Below are positions 1-11,042 of a stretch of DNA of 64,000 nucleotides, piece by piece. Each line of letters starts with the position of its first letter. The stretch's first letter is position 1. Source of the DNA: Gerris lacustris (Eukaryota; Arthropoda; Insecta; Hemiptera; Gerridae); assembly GCA_951217055.1 (NCBI GenBank), contig OX578280.1, forward strand, positions 8,682,271 to 8,746,270, read 5' to 3'. Both the position numbers and the translations under genes were made by a program. The notes under the pieces are model-generated. The model was not told the origin of the DNA, ran no database searches, and saw only the letters and a list, made by a program, of their open reading frames with translations.

Positions 1-184
1 AAACAGTAATTATATTTCGCAATTAGACACATTTATCTTTTTTTAATACAATTTTAAATATACAAACTATGTATAGCCGATTAGTCAGTGTTGGGTTTAT
101 ATAAATAATTGTGCTTATGTTAAAATAAAATTAAAATTACGACTGAAATAATAATAAATTAATTTAAAATAAGAATTAAACACG

Positions 185-920
185 AGTTACAGTTTTAAGT
201 CCTATTACAGTCTCAGTCAGTTACAGTTTTAAGTCCCATTACAGCCTCAGTCAGTAACAGTTTTAAGTCCCATTACAGTCTCAGTCAATTACAGTTTTAA
301 GTCCCATTACAGTCTCAGTCAGTTACAGTTTTAAGTCCCATTACAGCCTCAGCCAGTATCAGTTTTAAGTCCCATTACAGTCTTAGTCAGTTACAGTTTT
401 AAGTCCCATTACAGCCTCAGTCAGTTACAGTTTAAAGTCCCATTACAGTCTCAGTCAGTTACAGTTTTAAGTCCCATTACAGTCTCAGTCAGTTACAGTT
501 TTAAGTCTCATTACAGTCTCAGTCAGTTACAGTTTTAAGTCCCATTACAGTCTAAGTCAGTTACAGTTTTAAGTCCCATTACAGTCTCAGTCTGTTACAG
601 TTTAAAGTCCCATTACAGTCTCAGTCAGTTACACTTTAAAGTCCCATTACAGTCTCAGTCAGTTACAGTTTTAAGTCCCATTACAGTCTCAGTCAGTTAC
701 AGTTTTAAGTCCCATTACAGTCTCAGTCAGTTACACTTTAAAGTCCCATTACAGTCTCAGTCAGTTACAGTTTTAAGTCCCATTACAGTCTGTCAGTTAC
801 AGTTTTAAGTCCCATTACAGTCTCAGTCAGTTACAGTTTTAAGTCCCATTACAGTCTCAGTCAGTTACAGTTTTAAGTCCCATTACAGTCTCAGTCAGTT
901 ACAGTTTTAAGTCCCATTAC
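185..920. repeat. 34-bp tandem repeat (about 21-22 copies)
   Basis: The unit runs AGTTACAGTTTTAAGTCCCA then TTACAGTCTCAGTC. Copies differ by scattered substitutions such as TCTC/CCTC and TTTTAA/TTTAAA, and one has a four-base deletion near 790. It has no coding capacity. This is a minisatellite of local amplification. Confidence 0.93.
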
Positions 921-1600
921 ACTTTAAAAGTGTATCATTATTGTTCACCATCATTGTTGTTTGTTATTGTTCACCTTAAAAATTTGAAATTAAAGTAAAA
1001 ATGAGTATTAACGTTGGGTAAAATCATTAAAAAGTTTAATATCATTTTAATCGTCCGAATTAATGAATATCCAATTTTTTTAATTAAAATTAATTAATAT
1101 CATTAATTAATAATTGGCTGATTTTCTCAAGATACATTATTTGAACCCTATAAATCAACATTTCAATATTGTCTGACGCAGAACTTTTTCCGATTTTCTA
1201 ATTTGACGCGTCAAAATTTTAGGGTTCAAATAAAAAAAAAAAAAACGCCCCAAAACTAGAAAAAAGTCACAGAGGAAAACGGTGTCAGATTTGGCCTAAA
1301 CAAGCCATACAAAAAGGTTTGGAAAGAGTATGTATAAGTTACTTTTTTGCCTATGGGCACCCTGACTAATAGCCTTTTTAAATATTGCTCAAAATTAATA
1401 CTTTAATTCTTGTAAAAAAAAATCAACCCAATTTTGACTGATTTAAAAAACAGGGGAACAATTTATTAATGATTTTATGCTTTAAAAACCAATTCACGTA
1501 ATGTTCCCCCGTTTTTTAATCTGTCAAATTTGTTTTGATTTTTTATCAAGTTTCTAGCTATTCCGAAAGTCACATATAATTTTGATGCTGTTTCAGTGAT
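921..1600. other. AT-rich intergenic DNA with two small foldbacks
   Basis: No gene was seen. A 90-bp foldback (about 1140-1228) has ends TTTGAACCCTA and its complement. A second (about 1418-1545) has arms of some 40 bases around AAAAAACAGGGGAACA. Both look like decayed hairpin MITEs. Confidence 0.45.
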
Positions 1601-1604
1601 AGTA

Positions 1605-1928
1605 CAGTCAATCTGTCGTGATAAGAGGCTGTCTGCGGAAAAAATTCGAGGATAATTTTTTTTTTCTCGAATCTTTGTGGCACAATTTACAGATTTACTG
1701 GTTATTTATTTATTTTTCCCCTTGTTTTTCCTTAAAGAGCTTTCCAACGACATGCATCATGAAGGGTATATAATTTTTGTGACTTTTGTACCCTGTACCC
1801 CGTACTTCCGCAACCGGATGTTCCCGAAAAGTTGGAGTTAAGCTTTTCTCATGTGTCCCAAACGATCCTCATAAAAAAAAAAATCATCCTCGAATTTTTT
1901 CCGCACAAATTTACAGATTGACTGTACT
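1605..1928. mobile_element. MITE with TIR TAGTACAGTCAATCTGT
   Basis: The ends TAGTACAGTCAATCTGT and ACAGATTGACTGTACTA form perfect 17-bp terminal inverted repeats. The complementarity resumes inside as GCGGAAAAAATTCGAGGAT. Flanks read TGA on both sides, so a 3-bp duplication is possible; a TA duplication with TIR GTACAG is the alternative. It has no coding capacity. The internal motif CTTTCCAACGACATGCATC is shared with family M at about 30108 and 52869. Confidence 0.65.
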
Positions 1929-2094
1929 ATGAGTCAATAACAAAAATGACAACTTTGAAACTCTCCTCTTCTGAAAAGGCTTAAGGTGTCTAAAGCTACT
2001 TCAGTTGTTATTGAAATAAAATAATAATAAACGATTTTAATAAAGATATAAAAATTAGATCGGATATAATTTGACATTTAAATGTGTATGTTAT

Positions 2095-2580
2095 ATTTTG
2101 CTTCCGAGCTTACCGAAGGTAACGGAAGCTATGTGATCGTTCTGAAGAACGAAATTTATATCTCCGATTTCAAAAATTCCAAGACAGAAATCCGTTTCAG
2201 ACATCAGGGAACATTTTTGGTCCCGTGTCTGTCTGTCGGTCTGTCTGTCGGTCTGTCGGTCTGTCGGTCCGTCGTTCAATTTTTGCGAACCACCATATCT
2301 TAAAAACTACACATCCCATTTTAATGAAATTTGGGTGGTAAGTCATAATAAGCCCATTGTTGGTCCCATATAAGTTTCAACCTTCTGCTCTTATTTGTTT
2401 GTCATCCACATGCTCACAAACATACATTTATTTACAGCCATATCTTTAAAAGTAATCATCTGATTTTTATGAAATTTTAATGGTTTGTCGAAAGTAGCCT
2501 GCAGATAACACCTGCTTAATTTCAACCTTCTGCGCACTTTAAAACGTGCTAAATTAATATGTCTTACACTATAAAGCCGC
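2095..2580 (+). repeat. Interspersed repeat family A, long subfamily
   Basis: The 5' end is a strong hairpin (GCTTCCG..TTACC GAA GGTAA CGGAAGC) followed by a second palindrome (CGTTCTGAAGAACG). Next come a conserved AGACAGAAATCCGTTTCAGA block, a CTGTCTGTCGGTCTG microsatellite and an ATGAAATTTGG core. The same order of blocks occurs at about 7346. The open frames here, translating CTGTC repeats, are not genes. Confidence 0.75.
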
Positions 2581-3729
2581 ATGGCTAACTGACTCATTGA
2601 CTGACATTAATGTTTACCCACTTCCAGAAGAGCTAGAGACTTGCGGTTTGCGCCATTCGACGCGCAACGTCCATATTGTGAACAAAAATAACTATAAAAA
2701 GTTAACTTTTCCCTTAAAAAGAAATAATGGGCGACTTGATTTTTTAAGCTGGTTTGGGGGCTAATTGCGGCTAAACGGTAAGTCGTATTAGAAAATGGAT
2801 AGCAAAAGTGGTAACTGATTTTAAAAGATCTACAACTTTAGTCCTATGAGTTTTTGTCGTATCATCATCAGTTGTACCTTAGATGGTGATAATTTTGTTA
2901 GTTTTTGGTTTTATTTTTTCCCATTTTTGTCTTTGAATGGCCATAGTTTCTATAATAGATGGCCGATTTTATTTCTGATTAAGGCGATTGAATCTCACAC
3001 TAATGCTCTTTAAATTGAGTATATTTTATTTCATTAGTTCATCCTACTTGGTGAGAACATGAGAGTAAACTTTTTCCCATGTGCCGTGTCACGTGACCAC
3101 TTCTTTTGGTTTTTAATGTTGTGTCGTATATCATTTTAAAGGCCTTGATATGAACATTAAAGCTATATTATTTGTTGATTTTTTAAAAATGTTGTACATG
3201 TACTTTAGTACCGATTTATAATTTTGTTGAAGTTTACAGGTTTTAAATTCTTTTTTGATATTAGGTTTTTTATTTATATGTATTTATTAGTTAAATGAAT
3301 GTCCTTTTGTTTTGTTTGTTTTTTAAAAATATAATTTTGGTACCTCAGAGTACAGGGGTACAAATGTTAAAGTTAAAATAAAAAAAAACTTTTTATACAG
3401 CGGTTTCAACGATTTGGTTCCAGTTTTATATTTGTTTATTAAATTAATTATATGTGCGCTAACTTTTGGTGCTTGTTGGAGGCTTTGTTTCTCCAACAAA
3501 TGTTTAAATTTCTTCAACTTTATTAAATATTTACTGGAACAGTGCCACGCCTTTCCAACTTTTTGATTATTTTTATCGAGGTATTTTTCTTAATTCGGTC
3601 TTTTCTTTGCGAGGAAGCTATATGCCACATTAATTGGCAGAGTATTTTAAGAAGTTTCACCAAAATAAATTGAATGTTTGGAAGAGTTTGATGAAGTTAA
3701 AATACAAACGTTGGATTTTTTAAGTTATA
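2581..3729. other. AT-rich intergenic DNA, no gene seen
   Basis: The sequence is mostly unique and AT-rich. The short phrase GAGGAAGCTATATGCCACAT with TTAATTGGCAG (about 3610-3645) recurs near 14296-14330, so even this block contains repeat fragments. Confidence 0.4.
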
Positions 3730-4205
3730 GGGCTCATTCACACTGGGATTCCGGAATGCGATTCGTGTATGAGATTCAAAAAAGTATCAAGATTCAGTAT
3801 CTCGGCGGCTTCTTCCCCCTATTTTTCCTAGTTGGATCCCACTTTTATTATACACTAACATATATGTATTTTAATTTTTAAATAATTAATTATATTATAT
3901 TCATAATTAACCTATTTTATTTAAAGAAAATAAATAGCAAGAGGATTGGAGCGGAATGCGATTCGGAATCGCCTAGCCTGAATGGGCCCATATAGTGCAA
4001 TGTATCATGAGCCGCTGTCTAAGAAGAATTCTAAAAAGAATCGAGGCGGCTCACGGGGACGGGATACTCGATTTGAGAATCTCATACGAATCGCATACCG
4101 GAATCGTAGTCTGAATGGACATAAGCACAATACATAAGCCGGTTGGTATCATTTGAATCTTCGATTCGGGAATCGCATTCCGGAATCTCTAGTGTGAATG
4201 AGGCC
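3730..4205. mobile_element. PIF/Harbinger-like MITE
   Basis: The ends are GGGCTCATTCACACTGGGAT and the complement of GGCCTCATTCACACTAGAGA. Complementarity continues into ATTCCGGAATGCGATTC. Flanks are ATA on the left and TTA on the right, near the 3-bp TWA duplication typical of PIF/Harbinger. Many internal copies of (G/C)GAATCGCAT in both orientations suggest subterminal transposase-binding repeats. No coding remnant was seen. Confidence 0.6.
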
Positions 4206-4685
4206 TTACCCTAACATTTTTTACTTTTTACATAACACCTCGGAGTTAATTCATAGCCACGTGATTTCCTTTGTAATAAATCTTTTCTATAAGCTTGTAA
4301 AAGTGTTCGTGACGACCAGCTTTGATTCATGCTTACCGCCTACTTTAAATCATCGGGCTTTCGTGGAAAAATCAAAATCAGTATTATTACTTCTTTACTT
4401 ACAAAAAAAAACTCTATATTCTTGGAAGTACTAAATCTATCAAATACGACGTAACTATTAATGTTACTAGACAAAATTAAAACAAATTTAAATCAAATCT
4501 GTAGCCAAAAAAATTATAAAAAATTATTTCGACTGACTCTTTCTTTGAACTAAAAGCACATACTTTGCAATTTTGCAACACAAAAAATGTTCCGTGATGC
4601 GTCTGAAAAAGATTTCAGAATCATCAATGTTTTTCCGCTATATACAGTTAGCTCGGAAGAAGAAAGTTTCGGTATTACAAGGCAC
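4206..4685. other. AT-rich intergenic DNA, no gene seen
   Basis: No repeat family or conserved frame was recognised here. Confidence 0.35.
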
Positions 4686-4687
4686 GT

Positions 4688-4845
4688 CATTAAAGTTCGG
4701 TTTGTGTTTCTTGCCGCCGCAGTGTTGCGATCGAAGTTTTTACGCATGCGCGGTACTGACCTTGACTTATTAAGAAGGAGTCGACTCCATTTTAAATGTG
4801 CTACAAGTTGGTTTTACGTTGTAGTGCTTGTTTGTAATGGTTAAG
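4688..4845 (+). mobile_element. Diverged mariner terminal-repeat fragment
   Basis: The stretch around TGCGATCGAAGTTTTTACGCATGCGCGG and on to TTGTAGTGCTTGTTTGTAATGG follows the order of the left TIR of the mariner at 37104 (TGCGATCGCAGTTCTGAGCA, GTAGTGCTTCTTTATAATG), with many substitutions. No transposase frame follows, so it is a solo or decayed end. Confidence 0.5.
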
Positions 4846-5074
4846 TTAGTAAAAAATGTTTCATTATGTGAGATTATATACGTAATTTTTTTGTCTCAAC
4901 GCGAGAAATCTTAAACCAATACAAAAATTCATCAACAGATCCATCAGGTGAACAGACAAAATGTGATTACTGATCAAATGGCAAGGAGGTGGGCCTGATT
5001 TGCTGTCAAAAGTCTGATCTTACTGGCAGAAATTCAACGAGGATTACTAGATCAAAAACCATATTACTATGTTC

Positions 5075-5818
5075 AGTTCACACATCGTTTTTGATACGAT
5101 TTTAAAAACGATCCACTAGTTCAAAACGCTGTGTGAATGAAGAACGACGGATCGGTTAAAATCCGCTCCACCAAAATTCGTGATCGGAACGGTGGGGGGG
5201 GGGGGATCGTATTCGTGGCATATTAGGTAGCAAAATTCGTGGGCATATTAGGTAACATTAAAGAAGGTTTTACTCGCGACGTCACCGTTATGAGGTATGG
5301 AAAAAAATATTTCGATTACCTGTATTTTTACTTTTCCTTAACTTAAGGTATTAGAGTGGATTAGGAGTGGTTTTTAGGATTAGAGTGGTTTTTAGCTGGA
5401 TGTCAGTCTATCTGTCTGTCACGCATAACTCCCACAGTTTGTAAGCTAGAGAGTTGAAATTTGGTACAAAAATCAGTCCTTACACGTAGTTGCGCTGCCC
5501 GGAAAATCAACATTTTCCGCCATCTTGAACTCAGTTTGCTGAGTCAGCAAAAATTTAAAAATATCGTAAAAAATCGAAAATTGGTCTGATCGAGTTGAAA
5601 TTTGGTACGAATGTACCTTTCTGTATGACAAACAATTTTGAAGTTATCGATTTTTGAATATTTAAACTTTGACGGTTAATAATACTAAAAGTATAAATAC
5701 GTTTTTGACATATAGCATATCGTTGGAACCGGTAAAAAATATTGTTTTTTGTTGTGTGAACATGTATCGATTTAATAACGAATCGGATCCGAAACGCTTT
5801 TATAACGATGTGTGAACG
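5075..5818. mobile_element. MITE with TIR around GTTCACACATCGTT
   Basis: The left end AGTTCACACATCGTTTTTGA matches the complement of the right end CGTTCACACATCGTTATAAA. Internal complementary blocks carry ATCGGATCCG/GAACGGT sequences. The interior (about 5392-5680) is a family C repeat with CTGTCTGTC and two copies of GAGTTGAAATTTGGTAC. The target duplication is not clear. Confidence 0.5.
5392..5680 (+). repeat. Family C repeat with duplicated GTTGAAATTTGGTAC core
   Basis: It reads CTATCTGTCTGTCACGCATA, then AGCTAGAGAGTTGAAATTTG near 5440, and a second AGTTGAAATTTGGTACGAAT near 5592. A related phrase (CTTTCAAGCTAGCGAGTTG) lies near 22931. It is non-coding. Confidence 0.5.
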
Positions 5819-6035
5819 TAGTACATGTTATTACTTGGTTTAAATCACAGGAGGAAACTCTTTTATGATAACGTACAAATGATATAAGAAATGTAGGTAC
5901 AAATTGAAAAACAACATTTAGACGGTGCCCACTCTATATAAGTGAATAAACACTTATTGAAGGCCCTCACCTTTGTACAATTAAATTATACAACTATTAT
6001 GAACTGAGTAATCCTAAATTCTTGAAGCAGTAATT

Positions 6036-6515
6036 GAACGAGTTAATTATGAAGTTCAACAGGTTTTTCCAGTAAGTTAACCTTTTGAAGGTAAAGATTT
6101 TCCTAATTCCAAAGTCAAGGTTGAAGCCCTTCGCGTGTTCCACTTAAACCTCAGAGAAATTCTTTATTTCTAAACATCTATACTACACTTGGTCTATTTT
6201 CTAGGAAGAGCATCCAATTATTTAGCAAAACCACGTGCAATATCTTCGTATTAAACGCTTTCCTGAATCATTCTCATCATTGTATGTGATTCACGGAGCG
6301 AGGAATCCGAGGAAACTAAGCCCTTCTAAGGGGAAGATTATTCTAAGGAAACCAGTACTTAAGGCAAGATTGAAGCACCGGCTTAATACGAACCTAGTGA
6401 AATTAACTTACCTTCTATCTTGAATTTCAAGATTTATTCGTTTTCTCACTTCTGCATTTACCAACAAAAATTTTCATTTCACCCTACTCCGGATTTCTCG
6501 GAATCATTTTATTAC
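6036..6515 (+). repeat. Family D repeat, copy 1
   Basis: This is a block of about 480 bp shared with 25268-25765: AGTTCAACAGGTTTTTCC, GGTTGAAGCCCTTCGCGTGT, GATTCACGGAGCGAGGAATC and TCCGGATTTCTCGGAAT occur in the same order. No full open frame spans it. The class is unknown. Confidence 0.7.
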
Positions 6516-6519
6516 TACG

Positions 6520-7230
6520 TTTATATTAGCTTGCTTTCTTGTTTGTTTGTTTGTTTGTCCAGTACAAATCTTGAAATCGATTTTTAACTAACTTCCCGAG
6601 TTGCTAAACATTTGAAACTTTTAGAATAACTCAGAACACGATGACAATGCATTATTTTAATACTTTTAGCCATCTTTCAGCAGAATTTAATTAGTTTTCA
6701 GCAAATTTTGCTGCATCGAAAGTTAGTTCGGAAAAAAATCCGCAAATTATTTTATTTGTTTTGACATATCCCATAGTATTTACAATCTTCATTTTGACGG
6801 GTTTCAAATTTGTGATTTTTTATTAAGAGATAAACATTGAATGATAGCGAAAAGTAAACAAAGAAATAAATTAATTGACGTTTGACACCCAGGTTAGTGT
6901 ATACTTGTATCCTAGGTATAGGTTTACTTTTTCTGCATCTGTACTTCTTTACTTGTACACATTTTTCTTCTCTTACTGTCCCTACATAGGGGCATATCAA
7001 TGGCACGGTTTAGATTCGGTGTTGGTGAGATCCGTTGTACAAAGATTTGTCCTTTTATAGGTTTAACATCAGCTCTCTAGATGGTTGTCATTATTATGTT
7101 AAGTAAATAAATTCGGAACTATGTTTTTTTTTTCACTAACATTATATTATAACAATGACAATTTTATTATCAACATTACATATGATTCAACAGAAAATTT
7201 AAAAACGTAGTATATAAATTTTTTTTTTAT
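6520..7230 (+). repeat. Family E repeat, copy 1
   Basis: It is shared with 28948-29540 (inverted) and 36188-36740. Markers are TAGCTTGCTTTCTTGTTTG, TTTGAAACTTTTAG, GCATTATTTTAATACTTTTA, ATGGCACGGTTTAGATT and GATCAGCTCTCTAGATGG. It is non-coding in all copies. Its end abuts a T-run and an AT-rich tail. Confidence 0.72.
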
Positions 7231-7345
7231 CTTGTAATTTTTATCTCCCTAAAATTACCTAATATTTATTATAACAATAATTGCCTTTATTTTTATTTTT
7301 GGTAATGGTATTTTTTTTTTGGTTTGTGGTAATCATTATTTAAAT

Positions 7346-7810
7346 TTTGCTTCCGAGCTCACCGAAGGTAACGGAAGCTATGTGATCGTTCTGAAGAACG
7401 AAAGATTTTTAGGTCTCCGATTTTAAAAATTTCACACAGAAATCTGTTTTAGCCATCAGGGAACGTTTTTGGTTCCGTGTCTGTCTGTCGGTCTGTCAGT
7501 CTATCTTTCCGTTGTGACTTAATTTTTGTGAACTAACATATCTTAAAATCTACTCTTCCTATTTTATTGAAATTTGTATGGTAGGTCATAATTAGCCCAT
7601 TGTTGGCCTCATATTGGCTTCAACCTTATGCGCATATTTGATTCTCTTCCATATGCGCACAAACATACATTTATTTACACCTATACCTCCAAAAGCACTT
7701 ATCTAATTTTTAAGAAATTTTGATTGAAGTAGCCCGCTGATAGCCCCATATTAATTTTAACCGTGTGCGCTCTTTAACTTTTGGTAAATTTATACTTTAA
7801 TACATGTAAA
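7346..7810 (+). repeat. Family A repeat, long subfamily copy 2
   Basis: It has the same terminal double hairpin as the copy at 2095, then CTGTCTGTCGGTCTGTCAG and ATTGAAATTTGTATGG. The right half (AACATACATTTATTTACA, ATTTTTAAGAAATTTTGAT) parallels 2420-2560. Confidence 0.7.
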
Positions 7811-8225
7811 AAATCTTAAAAATTTCAGTTAAATAAAACGGAGCCAAAATTAAATAAATTGGATAATTATAGGTTTTAAAATCATAAACTCGTTAAATTT
7901 TACGAATTAGGACGCGAGGAGTGTGCGACACCAAATGTAATATCAATGAAATTGAATGATATATATAATTAAAAAAAATAAAGCACATACAAATATAACA
8001 TTTTGTATTGAACATATAATTTACTTTGCGGTACATATGTGTGTTTCCTCTTCTAACGTACTTACCGGAAATATAAATATGTTAGAAAATGTGGGAGGTA
8101 TTGGCTTTGGTATTCAATTTGTTTAATTTAATTTTAATTGATTGTTATTTAGCGTACAAAATTGTGTATAATCCATAATTATTGGGGAAAAATGAATTAT
8201 TAAATTATGATTTGAATTTTTTCTT

Positions 8226-8360
8226 CCCAGCTTACCGAAGCATTGTGATTGTTATTTTCATGTTTCAGAATTCAAAATTTTCAAGACAGAAATCCATTTC
8301 TGATATAAGGGAACATCTTTTAAGTGACAGACTCCTGTCTGTCACTTACCTCAAACCGCT
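8226..8360 (+). repeat. Family A 5' fragment
   Basis: CAGCTTACCGAAG followed by CAAGACAGAAATCCATTTCT identifies a truncated family A head. The first hairpin has lost its second arm. Confidence 0.5.
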
Positions 8361-8479
8361 ATAATCAATAAAAATAAAATAATAATCTTAAAATACAAAA
8401 GCGTAAATGTAAGATTTGATTTTGAAATTCGAATTTTAGCGCGGTAAAAAGAATTTATTTTTATATGTAGACTACCAAT

Positions 8480-9005
8480 TTTTTCCCCCTGCCTAAGCAA
8501 ATATTTCAATATTTGCTAAATCTTAAGAGAAACTGTTAAACAAATGCGTAGACTGTTTGTTATACTTATGAACACTGCGTGTCTTAGTATCCACTGTATA
8601 CATATTACATTGTTCTGCAAAATTTAAAGAACTTTCGCCCCCCAAGAAAATGTTATCTGTACTTTATGTTTTCGAGGTTGCTGAATCCGAATCTGAAGTC
8701 AAAATATCTTCTATACGTACAGTTTTCCTGGAAAATGCGCCTAAAGTTCGGAAAAATTGTGTTTGTAGGGGTTTTCGACCCAATTTTTCGCCCAAAAAAA
8801 AAATTGTAAAAAAAAAAATATTGGGCGTTTTAATATCTTCAAACCATGAAGAACACGAATCTAAACTAAAAACAAACTTCTGACTTTAATTTTTTATGAA
8901 AATTTAAAAAAATAAGGAATTACAAAAAAAAAAAAACATTCTCATACTGAGTCTTTGTATTTCTATTGCTTTTTCAGCTATATAAGAAATGTTTTGTGAC
9001 TTTTT
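8480..9005 (+). repeat. Family M repeat, copy 1 (diverged)
   Basis: CTGCCTAAGCAAATATTTC and ATACTTATGAACACTGCG match 29775-29875. The included open frame at 8650-8883 (77 codons) carries poly-lysine from an A-run and is not recognised as a gene. Confidence 0.45.
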
Positions 9006-9053
9006 TCTGACACCTCCCAGCAAAGAAGAGTAGGGATAAATATACGATGCTAA

Positions 9054-9600
9054 CTGCTTATACCTAGAGGAGTTAGAAAAGAGACAAAATTAAATGTAAC
9101 TAACTATTTGTACTTAGTGGAGTTAAGGCAAAATTATATGAAAATCATTGTTTTATAATTGGAGCAAGCGTTTTGCAATAAATATGTATTGAATATTGAG
9201 AAAATAGATAATCATGATAAGTTGATAGGTAAGGAGGATGCTTTTTGTAAAGAGCCGAATAGTGAGGGAGCAAGACTATTTCCGTCCTCACAAGCCGACC
9301 TACTCCATTCAAACAATTATAAAATATATCACGTCACCACACAAAACGTTCTGCTTGTATCAGGTTGAAATGTTACATGCGTTAGAACGTAAGGTATTAT
9401 TGAAAGCGTTGATTTCTCTATTTTAATATTTAACCGTTTAGGTCCATTTTTAATATTTTTAGCAATCTTTAACACTTCATATCGGCGTCGGTGTCGGTTT
9501 AACTAAAAATTATTATTTATAGCAGTTGATGTCTCATTGAAGAAACGCTGGATTTCTTGACAGTAGGTTTTGTGAGAGTCGATGTCGTTACCGGTGTTTT
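9054..9600 (-). repeat. Family A 3' region, copy in minus orientation
   Basis: The block is collinear with the reverse of 55000-55500: AGACAAAATTAAATGTAACT, GGAGTTAAGGCAAAATTA, TGTATCAGGTTGAAATGTTA, then TTTAACACTTCATATCGGCG. It shows that family A carries a long 3' section not present in the short copies. Confidence 0.55.
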
Positions 9601-9625
9601 TTTTTAATTTATTTTTTACTTTCTC

Positions 9626-10165
9626 ATATAAAGAGAAAGTATTGTGATGGCGCGAAAATTAGATTTTGAGATTTTGATGGATTTACACGTTTTGAGGTCC
9701 CCTGAGTCCAAAAAAGTGGTTTTTAAAAAATGACTGTCCGTCGTCTGTCGTCTGTCTGTGCAGACGCCTGGAGCCTAAACTACTGGGCCGATTTTGACGA
9801 AATTTGGCATACATGTTCAGAAGAATCATACCCCGAGGCAAAATCGAGAAATGAATTTTAGTGCCAAATTTGGGGGCGCCACCTCCCAAAAACTCTTTTT
9901 TTTTAAAACAAAATATATTTCGAAAATGGTTCTGACGATTTTGATTAAACAATTCAAAAATGTAGTCCATTTAAATACGAGTCTTACGATATAAACCGTT
10001 TTCCCGGGAAAAATCTAGTTCCTGAGAAATTAGCTTAAAACGCGGACGGAGAGAGCCCGGGTTTGATTCCCCACCCTGGAGAAGTTATTTTTATGATAAA
10101 TTTTGATGAAATGTTCAATAGTATTTAAATGCACATTTGAAAACTAATAAATGGAAATCAAGTCG
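9626..10165 (+). repeat. Family B repeat, copy 1
   Basis: It starts ACTTTCTCATATAAAGAGAA and GTGATGGCGCGAAAATT. Then come a CTGTCTGTGCAGACGCCTGG segment, the core TTTTGACGAAATTTGGCATA, GCCGTTTTCCCGGGAAAAAT and a tRNA-like B box (GGTTTGATTCC here, GGTTCGATTCC in other copies). This copy lacks the terminal GAGAAAGTTTGTCTGAGTTG block. Apparent frames in it are shadows. Confidence 0.75.
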
Positions 10166-10174
10166 ATGTTATTT

Positions 10175-10510
10175 TCACACTTGATAGGTTAGTTATTCAA
10201 ATATTACTCAAAATCAACGTGGTCACCTGTCCATGGACAAACTAACATCAACTTGATTTTCGGTCTACTAACTAATTCTGTACTCAGGATCATGAAAATC
10301 ACATTGTCCACCATAATTAGTGAGACATGGCCGCTCTCCACCGGTTTGTTTTTTTCAAACGCCTATTGCCCAGCTATGTCCCGCAGACGAACTTAGCCGA
10401 CCACATATTCTTAAAAGGCGCTAAAAGATTGACTTACATACAAAATTCTAGCTTGATGTTAGTCAGACACTATTTTGCACGCTATCTCCTGGACTATAGA
10501 TAAAATAAGC
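10175..10510 (+). repeat. Family J repeat, single copy with a 58-codon frame
   Basis: The copy contains a frame from ATG 10327 to TAA 10501-10503 starting MAALHRFVFFKRLLPSYVPQ. The same peptide starts the 93-codon frame on the minus strand at 44758-45039. The two differ at only a few positions in the shared part, some of them synonymous. The repeat is found once here and twice head to head at 44758-45453. I do not recognise the protein. Confidence 0.6.
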
Positions 10511-10851
10511 ATCAAAGTTAATTTACTAAGCGAGAATATCTAGAAGTCACAAAGTTTCCCTAATCTCACCCCCCTCCCCCCCCCCCCCCCTCTCTCCCCC
10601 TTACTTCTATACCTCATCCCCCTTTGGAGCCAACGTGATTTGCTGAAATCCCTAATTAGTTATTGATTCCAACTACTGAAGAAGCATTTTTTAATGTTAA
10701 TTTCCCGGGAGAAGCAGAGGTATATTCCTTTTAATCCCCCCCCCCCGGGCCGTCTTATCGCATCTCTTCTTAAGATCCTAATTTCAGATCATCAGTCTGG
10801 CTTCTCAATTCCCCACCTTGTATTAATCTGCCCCATTTACCATTTTCATTG
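10511..10851. other. C-rich low-complexity and unique DNA
   Basis: A poly-C/CT tract (about 10566-10605) and a second C-run near 10737 lie in otherwise unassigned sequence. No gene was seen. Confidence 0.4.
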
Positions 10852-11042
10852 GGGTCCGACATGAAGATCAAGACAACTGAGACAAACTTTCTCATATACG
10901 ATTTCATAATTACTTAGCCTAGTGTTTTTCCATTTATTAGTTTTCGTAGCAACATACACTTATTATTTACATGTTATCATAATTTATCATAAAAATAACT
11001 TCTCCTCGACGGGGAATCGAAACCGGCCTCTCTCCGTCAGAG
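10852..11042 (-). repeat. Family B 3' end, truncated
   Basis: GACAAACTTTCTCATATACG through ATAACTTCTCCTCGACGGGG to GGCCTCTCTCCGTC matches the last third of family B in reverse. The copy stops abruptly at 11042, where the LTR-like stretch begins. Confidence 0.65.

Noticed and set aside
185..920. CRISPR-like array
   Set aside because: Units are contiguous 34-bp repeats without unique spacers, in a eukaryotic context; the same holds for the 100-bp array at 27344 and the 29-bp array at 33793.
2091..2303. Frames rich in TDRQ or SVGL at 2082-2303, and similar frames in family A
   Set aside because: They translate the CTGTC/GGTCTG microsatellite of a repeat.
10555..10610. Poly-C tracts as functional sites (also about 22459, 22749, 32913, 34652, 39957)
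   Set aside because: They are simple homopolymer runs, often inside repeats, and are prone to sequencing error in length.
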